From positions 1 through 32,538 of IMG/VR virus record IMGVR_UViG_3300029922_000213: a stretch of DNA of 32,538 bases; one strand, given 5' to 3'. Both the position numbers and the translations under genes were made by a program. Below, one piece after another: positions 20,564-26,558 of the stretch (position 1 is the stretch's first letter; every line of letters begins with the position of its first letter). Under the pieces are notes generated by a model. The model saw only the letters and a program-made list of their open reading frames with translations. It made no database searches and was not told the DNA's origin. The stretch is from a virus.

Positions 20564-20617
20564 GATATACGCATATTGCGGATAACGGTCAACAGGAAAT
20601 ATGCGCAATCTGCGGAT
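20564..20617 (-). promoter_or_regulatory. Promoter with operator pair (upstream copy)
   Basis: Minus strand: TTGACC (20592-20587), 17-bp spacer, TATATC (20569-20564). The spacer contains ATCCGCA-ATA-TGCGTATAT (20565-20583); ATCCGCA-GAT-TGCGCATAT (20599-20617) lies upstream of the -35. Centres are 34 bp apart, one helical turn more than at 19724-19767. A dimeric repressor bound at the spacer site would block polymerase. Drives the gene at 20519 and HTH protein 1. Confidence 0.7.
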
Positions 20618-20823
20618 TATTTTTGATCGAGGGCTGGAGGGGCAGAGCAACGATCGCAATCCTCAAAATACCATCCGTGATATTGCCGATCGCCATACGT
20701 GCGCCATTGCTCCGCTGCGCCGACGCCATGACAGATCGAGCAGCCGGGATCAGGGTGCCAATCGAATTTGAGCCAGCCGTTTGGCGTCCATACTGTGCGC
20801 GTGCGCGCGGTCGTATTAGACAT
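20617..20823 (-). CDS. Zinc-finger-like protein
   Basis: 68 residues from ATG 20823 (GGATTATCCCCG leader). CSICHGVG near residue 28 and CDRC near residue 57 form a C-x2-C-x-G-x-G / C-x2-C pair with W-F-E-D before the second pair, like half a DnaJ zinc domain. Eight-base overlap with the previous gene; ends at the operator. Function unknown. Confidence 0.62.
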   Translation of the reverse strand: MSNTTARTRTVWTPNGWLKFDWHPDPGCSICHGVGAAEQWRTYGDRQYHGWYFEDCDRCSAPPALDQK

Positions 20824-21025
20824 CGGGGATAATCCTTTCATGCCGCCACGTTGCCCACGCTGCTTTGCGCGGAGATAGATCGCTCATCCCCTTGGTCTGC
20901 CACAGACCGCCGGTCCACAGAGCTTCGAATTCCTCTCGGGTAGAGCCATCCCCGACCTCGGCAGACAGCCAGTGCATCGTAAAGTCGTCAGTTCCGGTTG
21001 GTGGAAGGCACAGTTCGTCACTCAT
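20816..21025 (-). CDS. Small early protein
   Basis: 69 residues from ATG 21025, with GGAG upstream and an 8-base overlap with the recombinase-like gene. Begins MSDELCLPPTGTDDFTMHWL and contains TREEFEALWTGGLWQ and LSPRKAAWATWRHERIIP. Trp-rich C-terminus. Unknown family. Confidence 0.55.
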   Translation of the reverse strand: MSDELCLPPTGTDDFTMHWLSAEVGDGSTREEFEALWTGGLWQTKGMSDLSPRKAAWATWRHERIIPDV

Positions 21026-21716
21026 TGGGTTTCTCCTTCTTCGCGACGCGCCGCTTCCGGCGCTTGGGTTGCTTTCTGACCACTGGCGTCTTCGCTTTTC
21101 GAAGTTCCTTGGCTGCTTTCTCGACAGCATCGGTCTTGTGGCCCAGGTCAAGAAATAGGGTTCTGATGCCGACTTTTACGCCCGTCTGTGCCTGAATTTC
21201 AGCAGCAATCTGACGCGCGCTCAGGTCTTGGCGGCCCCACAACTCCCGTGCCAGCCTCATCACATCGCCGGAAAGCAGCTTCGGCCGCCCTAAGATTGGC
21301 CCACTGTTGTTCCGGACCCGCGCATTCTCACGTGTCAGTATCTTGGCGCCATTGGCGATCAGACCGGCGATCTCGGCAGTCTGCGGCGTGAAGTCAAATA
21401 TCCGCCCATCAGCCATCATCAGCGACGCCGCGCGTTCTCCTATCGCCGCGTGCGCTTCCCACAGGCCGCCCTCCGTCAGCCCCAACGAGGCTTCATCGAA
21501 CACCACCAGGGTATCGCCAGAGCGAAGCGACTGGACCGCCGCTATAAGCTGAGGTTGCGGCGGCTGGCCGCGCCTCGGCACCATGTCCACATAGATCGGC
21601 GGATGAGTTCCATCGACCCGAACGCCGGCTTTAATCAGCGCCGCCCGTTGCTCATCTACCGATGGCCCCTTCTTCCGCTCTCTGATGTAGCCTCTTAGCA
21701 TTCGGCGCCCATGCAT
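21018..21716 (-). CDS. Serine-recombinase-like protein with degenerate active site
   Basis: 232 residues from ATG 21716 (ATG 21701 also possible). The fold resembles a resolvase N-terminal domain: LRGYIRERKKGPSVDEQRAA, SGDTLVVFDEASLGLTEGGL and ERAASLMMADGRIFDFTPQT, followed by an HTH (VMRLARELWGRQDLSARQIA) and a Lys/Arg-rich tail. In active enzymes the first motif is Y-x-R-V-S; here V-S is E-R, so the nucleophile is lost, and the D-R-L-x-R motif reads E-A-S-L-G. It is probably a DNA-binding regulator rather than a recombinase. It heads the early leftward operon. Confidence 0.72.
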   Translation of the reverse strand: MHGRRMLRGYIRERKKGPSVDEQRAALIKAGVRVDGTHPPIYVDMVPRRGQPPQPQLIAAVQSLRSGDTLVVFDEASLGLTEGGLWEAHAAIGERAASLMMADGRIFDFTPQTAEIAGLIANGAKILTRENARVRNNSGPILGRPKLLSGDVMRLARELWGRQDLSARQIAAEIQAQTGVKVGIRTLFLDLGHKTDAVEKAAKELRKAKTPVVRKQPKRRKRRVAKKEKPNE

Positions 21717-21760
21717 AAATTATTTATGCACTTTATACATATCCACTTGCACGGAGTCAA
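21712..21760 (-). promoter_or_regulatory. Promoter with 19-bp palindrome at the start site
   Basis: Minus strand: TTGACT (21760-21755), 17-bp spacer, TATAAA (21737-21732). TGCATAAA-TTA-TTTATGCA (21712-21730), a perfect palindrome around three bases, starts one base past the -10 and overlaps the gene start (ATG 21716), so the leader is very short. GACTC within the -35 is a GANTC (CcrM) site. A weaker rightward promoter (TTGCAC at 21748) may overlap. GGGGTG and CACCCC (21775-21799) could form a stem in the rightward leader. Confidence 0.65.
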
Positions 21761-21820
21761 GGGTCATGTCATAAGGGGTGCAGGAAATCGAAACACCCCA
21801 AGACGGACGGAGAAAGTGGC

Positions 21821-22030
21821 ATGGCAACCCTGACCCTGACCACCAGCCAAGAAGAAATCATCGGATACGCCCTGCGTCTTGCGATTCGGGACCAGAAAGC
21901 CAAGCTGGATGCGCTGTTGACGATGGGATCACAAGCCATCGGCAAGACATTCGTGGCGCAGGTTGACGGCCTTTATGCGCGAATTGCTCAGTTGGAAGAC
22001 GCCTACAACGCGCTTCCGGTAGAAGCCTGA
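21821..22030 (+). CDS. Small helical early protein
   Basis: 69 residues from ATG 21821, with GGAGAAA upstream. Begins MATLTLTTSQEEIIGYALRL and continues AIRDQKAKLDALLTMGSQAI, then LYARIAQLEDAYNAL. Coiled-coil-like helices. First gene of the rightward operon; stop overlaps the next ATG (TGATG). Confidence 0.6.
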   Translation: MATLTLTTSQEEIIGYALRLAIRDQKAKLDALLTMGSQAIGKTFVAQVDGLYARIAQLEDAYNALPVEA

Positions 22031-22188
22031 TGGCAACGACGCTGGAATACCTGCAATCAATCGTGGCAACCGCAGTCCAGGCGCAGCAGGCGCTAGAGCG
22101 CGGCGACCACGATGCGACGCTAGACCTGTTGGGCAGTATCAGGGATGACCTGGATGCCGCCGAAAAGCAGGTAACTGAAAAACTCTAA
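22030..22188 (+). CDS. Small acidic helical protein
   Basis: 52 residues from ATG 22030 (TGATG overlap). MATTLEYLQSIVATAVQAQQ, then ALERGDHDATLDLLGSIRDD and a Lys-containing end. A short helix bundle similar in style to the preceding gene. No family recognised. Confidence 0.55.
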   Translation: MATTLEYLQSIVATAVQAQQALERGDHDATLDLLGSIRDDLDAAEKQVTEKL

Positions 22189-22204
22189 ACGGAGAAATGA
22201 TGCC

Positions 22205-22393
22205 ATGGATATCAAGAAGGGCCAGATCGTTCGTTTGAAAGGCGAATATCTTACTCCCAGCGAAAATAACGCCCTGCATGTCGCGATTGAAGATTCATTC
22301 GATGGCGTAGTCAGGGTCGAACCTGTCGAATTTGCCTATAATTTCAAGCCGATCAACGACTGGAGCACGGCTTGGGTCGAGGTTGTGCAGTGA
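22205..22393 (+). CDS. Small KOW/SH3-like protein
   Basis: 62 residues from ATG 22205 after AAACGGAGAAATG. MDIKKGQIVRLKGEYLTPSE and later GVVRVEPVEFAYNFKPIND, ending STAWVEVV. The K-K-G-Q-I-V-R-L-K-G start resembles a small beta-barrel KOW-like domain. Overlaps the next gene as GTGA. Function unknown. Confidence 0.55.
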   Translation: MDIKKGQIVRLKGEYLTPSENNALHVAIEDSFDGVVRVEPVEFAYNFKPINDWSTAWVEVVQ

Positions 22394-23019
22394 TCGCTGC
22401 CCTCTATATCGAGGCCGGCGGCTGTTACTCTGGACTGCCCGGAGTTGACCCCTGGGACGCGGTGCGAGATGCCAGATTATATGCCGGCCCGCACCCGGTT
22501 GTGGCTCATCCGCCATGCCAGCGTTGGGGGCGATTCTGGCACGGAAGTCCGCGGAAACCGCACCAGTTTACGATCGGCGATGATGGCGGTTGCTTCGCCG
22601 CAGCGCTGGCCTCGGTGCGCGCCTGGGGTGGTGTGCTTGAACATCCCGCCGACAGCTTGGCATGGCGCCACCACGGTTTGACGCGGCCACCGCGCTCTGG
22701 CGGCTGGCATGTGGCTGACCTTGAGGGCGGTTGGACTTGCTACGTCGAGCAGGGTTTCTACGGCCACGCGGCACGCAAGGGCACATGGCTCTACGCCCAT
22801 GGGGTCGATTTGCCATCGCTACGCTGGGGCAAGGGTGAACAGCGCCTCGATCCCGTGATGGTCGAGCGCTACGGTTACGAATATGCCCGGCGAAAAGGTC
22901 TGGTCTCGATGGTCGGTGGCAAGCGCAAGACCGAGATCAGGAACGCCACACCGATCGAGTTTCGAGACTTGCTTTTATCAATCGCGCGGACGGCCGAAAA
23001 TCGGTCGATAGCGGCATAG
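22390..23019 (+). CDS. HPPC-motif phage protein, methyltransferase-like
   Basis: 209 residues from GTG 22390 (GTGA overlap). Begins with a Rossmann-like strand VIAALYIEAGGCYSGLPGVD, then DAVRDARLYAGPHPVVAHPP ending in HPPC, WGRFWHGSPR, a helix AAALASVRAWGGVLEHPADS, and Trp-rich blocks (SGGWHVADLEGGWTCYVEQG; KGTWLYAHGVDLPS). V-V-A-H-P-P-C resembles motif IV (P-P-C) of C5-methyltransferases, but no SAM-binding FxGxG motif is seen. This protein type recurs in phages without known function; a DNA modification role is a guess. Confidence 0.6.
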   Translation: MIAALYIEAGGCYSGLPGVDPWDAVRDARLYAGPHPVVAHPPCQRWGRFWHGSPRKPHQFTIGDDGGCFAAALASVRAWGGVLEHPADSLAWRHHGLTRPPRSGGWHVADLEGGWTCYVEQGFYGHAARKGTWLYAHGVDLPSLRWGKGEQRLDPVMVERYGYEYARRKGLVSMVGGKRKTEIRNATPIEFRDLLLSIARTAENRSIAA

Positions 23020-23063
23020 CAAGAGAAATTTGCGCGCCAATCAACATAGCTCAAACGGAGGCG

Positions 23064-23354
23064 ATGATGGACTGCCCGCCTAACATCCACACTTGCATTG
23101 ACGTGTTGAGCACCGCAGTCGTTGAGCGGTCCACTGCGGTAGACATGCCGATATGCTTGGGAACGTGGATGCCTATTTCGACAGAAGGAAACAATGTGGG
23201 AGCGGGCAGCTACGGCGAAGTCTTTTTGGTCAGGGCGACGCGTGATGGCGTCGTTGCTTCTGTCATGCTTGGCGGTCAACTGGTGGCAATTATCCGCCCG
23301 CCTGATGTGCGGGCGTGGCAGTGCGCCGCTGACCGGCCCGAAACTACATCTTAA
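23064..23354 (+). CDS. Hypothetical early protein
   Basis: 96 residues from ATG 23064 (GGAGGCG upstream; a second ATG follows). N-terminal Cys-rich part (DCPPNIHTCIDVLST), then TEGNNVGAGSYGEVFLVRAT, a glycine-rich segment reminiscent of a kinase loop but too short, and DGVVASVMLGGQLVAIIRPP. No domain can be assigned. Confidence 0.5.
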   Translation: MMDCPPNIHTCIDVLSTAVVERSTAVDMPICLGTWMPISTEGNNVGAGSYGEVFLVRATRDGVVASVMLGGQLVAIIRPPDVRAWQCAADRPETTS

Positions 23355-23364
23355 ACGGAGGTAA

Positions 23365-23481
23365 ATGATGACCTGGATCATATGGATCGCGTTCGCGATC
23401 GTTATCGGTCTCCCCGCGCTATTCGCGATCCCGATGTGGATTTTGGCATCCGTCGCCTTCCATCCGGTCGGGAAAAAATGA
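23365..23481 (+). CDS. 38-residue membrane protein built partly from a repeat
   Basis: From ATG 23365 (or 23368), GGAGG four bases upstream. Almost wholly hydrophobic: MMTWIIWIAFAIVIGLPALF, then AIPMWILASVAFHPVGKK. One or two membrane helices. The last 17 residues come from the 48-bp repeat, which on the other strand elsewhere encodes glycosyltransferase. The stop overlaps the next ATG (ATGA). Confidence 0.55.
   Translation: MMTWIIWIAFAIVIGLPALFAIPMWILASVAFHPVGKK
23424..23471. repeat. 48-bp direct repeat, copy 2
   Basis: Identical to 8433-8480. Here it lies in the plus-strand membrane mini-gene. The match resumes as GGGAAA after a 12-base gap relative to copy 1. Copy 1 fits the glycosyltransferase family, so this copy is probably derived. 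Confidence 0.95.
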
Positions 23482-23804
23482 CAGATAAAGAAGCTCAAGA
23501 GTGGGTTAGGCGCGACTGCGAATGGTTAGCGACCAAAGATGGGAGCAAATACATTAGCGAACAGGTCGGCTGCCCTCGCTGCCATGGCGGAGGTGACAGG
23601 CCAGACAAGGCGTGCTGGCTCTGCGAGCCGGTCATCACCACCCGCAAGGGCCGCAAGCGGTGGCGCGAGCGCGCATCCATCATTCTTCTTACGCCAACCG
23701 TGGCAGCGATCGTGGCCATATGGGCGGGCTATCCGGCGCTTGGCGTCGGCATGGCGTTGGGCAATCTTATAGGCACGGTCGTGCTCGAGGTGGTGCGGCC
23801 GTGA
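23478..23804 (+). CDS. Zinc-finger protein with C-terminal membrane segments
   Basis: 108 residues from ATG 23478 (ATGA overlap). N-terminal helix DKEAQEWVRRDCEWLATK, then VGCPRCHGGGDRPDKACWLC, a C-x2-C-x-G-x-G/C-x2-C site, a basic TTRKGRKRWRERA and two hydrophobic helices (SIILLTPTVAAIVAIWAGYP and ALGVGMALGNLIGTVVLEVV). Membrane-anchored zinc protein; function unknown. Confidence 0.65.
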   Translation: MTDKEAQEWVRRDCEWLATKDGSKYISEQVGCPRCHGGGDRPDKACWLCEPVITTRKGRKRWRERASIILLTPTVAAIVAIWAGYPALGVGMALGNLIGTVVLEVVRP

Positions 23805-24271
23805 GCAACAGCCGCTATGTGCTGGCCAAAGCGGTATGCGAGGCGGTCGGTAGGCACTTGGCCCGGAACGCTGAGCGTGAGCGATCTGCAGAGGACCGGT
23901 GGCGGCGCGTTTCACATCTGGAAATGGTCATGCGTGAGTGCTGCGATGCGATCAGAGACAATGACGACATGGGTGCGCTGCGAATGCTGGAAATCGCTTT
24001 GAAGGAACAAGCCCCGGCCCACGTCGATTCCACCTTGGGTGACGTGCGGAACGCATTCGAAGCGTGGGATGCGGACCGGAAGCCACGGATCAAGAACGGC
24101 CCCACCGCGAGGGCTGCTGCTGACCCCGCGCTCCGGGCAATCGCGGCCGACATGAGCCTAACATCGAAGCAGGCGGCTGCGATTTGGGGATGTCACTACA
24201 ACACCATCCGCGCGGTGCGTCGGGCCTTGCGGGAGAGCAAGGGGCTCCAGGCAAAAAAAACCGGCGTGTGA
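23801..24271 (+). CDS. Hypothetical protein with C-terminal HTH
   Basis: 156 residues from GTG 23801 (GTGA overlap). Long helices (VCEAVGRHLARNAERERSAE; HLEMVMRECCDAIRDNDD; GALRMLEIALKEQAP) lead to a C-terminal helix-turn-helix, MSLTSKQAAAIWGCHYNTIR, then RALRESKG. The end ends in Lys-Lys-Thr-Gly-Val next to a terminator stem. Probably DNA-binding. Confidence 0.6.
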   Translation: MSNSRYVLAKAVCEAVGRHLARNAERERSAEDRWRRVSHLEMVMRECCDAIRDNDDMGALRMLEIALKEQAPAHVDSTLGDVRNAFEAWDADRKPRIKNGPTARAAADPALRAIAADMSLTSKQAAAIWGCHYNTIRAVRRALRESKGLQAKKTGV

Positions 24272-24280
24272 CCGCCGGTT
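24251..24280 (-). terminator. Rho-independent terminator reading leftward
   Basis: AACCGGCG (24259-24266), TGTGAC, CGCCGGTT (24273-24280), a perfect 8-bp GC stem. An A-run at 24253-24260 lies left of it, which is a T-run on the minus strand, so termination is efficient for leftward transcription. On the plus strand the following TTAGTTTAAAAA is a poor U-tract. Confidence 0.65.
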
Positions 24281-24357
24281 AGTTTAAAAAGGGGGAGGAA
24301 ACCAAAACACAAGTCCACTTGCGACCCCAAAATAGCTTTAATGGGACGCAAGGCGCA

Positions 24358-26133
24358 ATGAGCTTATCGCGGCGAAACGCACTTTTGGGCGCCGTCTCCG
24401 GTTTGGCGGCATCGCAGGCACTCGCCCAACCAGCGCCCCCCTACATAGCCCCAGGTTCCAACTCCTACGTCACCACGACGGGCGCCCTGACGGCGCGGAC
24501 TCTGGCGAACCGGTTCGGCACACCGTTCAACATTATGGATTTCGGAGCGCCGAACAACGGGGGCAGCAACCCCGCGTCGGGCCGCTATGCGTCGCTCGGG
24601 GCACTCCAGGCTGCAATCGCGACCGTGACAGGCGGTGGCGGCACGACGCTGCAGGGCGTGACCGTTGCCACGACCATGGAGCTGGATTGGATCGCTTACG
24701 GCTTGGCGCTCTATAAGGCATCGGTCTACGGCGGCGTGATCTACATGCCATCGGGCGCCGGCTACCAGTTCACCAACTCGAACTCGGTCAGCGACGGCAG
24801 CGGCACGCTAACCCTCCCGGCGACCACCACCATCAGCTACAGCGACGGCGTGTCGATCCTGGGCGACTGGCCTGGCAGCGTCCTGAACTGGCCGAATGAT
24901 CTCGGAAGCGGCGTGGCCGCGATCACGTGCGGCGGGCGCGGCAGCGCGGGCGGGACGGGCGGATCGTCGGGCGGGTTCATCGTCGGCATCACGATGGTGG
25001 GTCCCGGTGTGGGCGGCACGTATGGGTCTTCATCCTCCAACATGCAGGGACTTGCGACGAATGATCGCCGTGTGCTGGAAAAGTGCAATATCAACGGGTT
25101 CAAGCAAGCCATTAACGTCGTCGGCGGCCAAACATCCTGGCGGGACCTGTTCTTGCAGGGTTACTACGGGATGTATTGGGACTATTACAACACGAGCAAC
25201 TTCGGCGACATGCACATCGAGCGCGTGGTCGTGGGGACGTGTCTGCTCGCGGCGCTGGCGGTCAACTACCAGTGGGCACTTTCGAACATCGTGTTCACGA
25301 AGTGCTTTTTGGGGACCGCGCCATTCTCCTGCTACAAAGAGACGAACGGCGGGTCCGGCGCTCACTACACATCGGTGATCTTCAGCGGCGTCGAGCAGGA
25401 CGAATGCCAGTATGAGAACATCGGCCAGGGGATGATCGCCGACGACCAGGCGTCCACCACGCCGCTCGTCCAGGTCTACAACTGCATTTTCCGCCATCCC
25501 CAGTTCTCGTGGAACTCAGGCATCAAGGTTGCTGGTGCGAGCGCGTATGCCGTCATGTCCCTCGGATCGGCGAACGGCCTTCTGTTGGACGGCATCGACA
25601 ACCCCGAAGGATGGTTCCCTGGGACGATCTCGATGTTCCGCATCGGCGGCAACCTGGGCTTCGATCTCCGCGGCGACGTGGGGCTCATGCTGACGAACTG
25701 CACGAATGCGGTGTCCCCCCAGGTCAACGTGTTCGCCTCCGGGGACTGGGACTATTACAGCTCCCGACTCGAGCAGTATGGGGGCGACAGCACAGGGCAC
25801 TGGATTGGCAAGGTGGTCGACGCGGGGAGCCTGCCCAGCGTCGGCAACGTCATGGTCTACAGCGGCGGCCAGAACGTCGCGGTCAGCACGGGCAGCGGAA
25901 CGGAGCAAGTCGCCGGCGTGGCCATGTATGTGCCGGGAAGCGGAAACTTCATCGTGATCGCTTATGAGGGACCGGTCCTGGTGACCACGACCGGCACGCC
26001 GACCGCCGACCTCGGATTCCACACCGCAGCGTCGGGGAATGCCTCCACCGCAAACACGAGCAATTCCTACGTGGGCGTTGCCATAAGCTCTGGCTCGGGC
26101 GGCTGGAATGCTCTCCTGAGTTTGCCGCACTGA
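24358..26133 (+). CDS. Tail-spike/beta-helix protein with Tat-like signal
   Basis: 591 residues from ATG 24358 (AAGG nearby); a TTG at 24319 is in frame but unlikely. N-terminus MSLSRRNALLGAVSGLAASQ then ALAQ: a twin-arginine S-R-R-N-A-L-L motif, hydrophobic core and A-L-A|Q cleavage. Residues 43-85 (LTARTLANRFGTPFNIMDFG, PNNGGSNPASGRYASL) are an adaptor module also present in the 1219-residue protein. The remainder is Gly/Ser/Thr rich with repeated V/I-x-x strands, as in pectate-lyase-like beta-helices. Probably a host-recognition or depolymerase protein, exported or virion-borne. No catalytic triad could be named. Confidence 0.72.
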   Translation: MSLSRRNALLGAVSGLAASQALAQPAPPYIAPGSNSYVTTTGALTARTLANRFGTPFNIMDFGAPNNGGSNPASGRYASLGALQAAIATVTGGGGTTLQGVTVATTMELDWIAYGLALYKASVYGGVIYMPSGAGYQFTNSNSVSDGSGTLTLPATTTISYSDGVSILGDWPGSVLNWPNDLGSGVAAITCGGRGSAGGTGGSSGGFIVGITMVGPGVGGTYGSSSSNMQGLATNDRRVLEKCNINGFKQAINVVGGQTSWRDLFLQGYYGMYWDYYNTSNFGDMHIERVVVGTCLLAALAVNYQWALSNIVFTKCFLGTAPFSCYKETNGGSGAHYTSVIFSGVEQDECQYENIGQGMIADDQASTTPLVQVYNCIFRHPQFSWNSGIKVAGASAYAVMSLGSANGLLLDGIDNPEGWFPGTISMFRIGGNLGFDLRGDVGLMLTNCTNAVSPQVNVFASGDWDYYSSRLEQYGGDSTGHWIGKVVDAGSLPSVGNVMVYSGGQNVAVSTGSGTEQVAGVAMYVPGSGNFIVIAYEGPVLVTTTGTPTADLGFHTAASGNASTANTSNSYVGVAISSGSGGWNALLSLPH

Positions 26134-26558
26134 TGCGCGCGTTCCTGACCCTTCTGCTGCTCCTGCCGTTCGCGGCGAGCGCGCAGAACTACGCCCTCGT
26201 GCCGCAATCGAGCCTCATGCTCGAGGGCAGTCACGTCTTCTGCCAGGGCACGTGCAAGCTCTACTCAGCGTCCATCACGACCGGCGGGGTGGGCGGGTTC
26301 TTCATGATCTTCGATGCCCCCTCGGACCCGCCGAACGGCGCCCTTGTGCAGCCCGTGCCCGGTGCCCGCCAGGCCGCGCCGAAATACTGCTTCCCGTTCC
26401 CGGCCAACTTCGGCCAGGGATATAGCTGGTCCGGACTCGGGGCGCCGAACAACGGGGCGCTGTTCCAAACGGGCCTTGTGCTGGTGTTCTCGGTCGGTGC
26501 GGACTGCATGCACAAGACAGAAAGCGCCACGGCAAACTTCACCGTCCAAACCCAGTGA
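26133..26558 (+). CDS. Exported 141-residue phage protein
   Basis: ATG 26133 overlaps the spike stop (TGATG). [20 protein letters not shown] is a Sec signal peptide (A-S-A|Q). The mature part has four Cys, [29 protein letters not shown] and [14 protein letters not shown], fitting disulfides outside the cytoplasm, and alternating beta strands ([22 protein letters not shown]). It resembles a family of small phage proteins that sit beside tail fibres; function unknown. It ends GTGA onto the next gene. Confidence 0.7.
   Translation: MRAFLTLLLLLPFAASAQNYALVPQSSLMLEGSHVFCQGTCKLYSASITTGGVGGFFMIFDAPSDPPNGALVQPVPGARQAAPKYCFPFPANFGQGYSWSGLGAPNNGALFQTGLVLVFSVGADCMHKTESATANFTVQTQ

Noticed and set aside
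22875-23498. Minus-strand frame with a glycosyltransferase-like start
   Set aside because: Its similarity comes only from the 48-bp repeat; the rest is antisense to three well-placed rightward genes.
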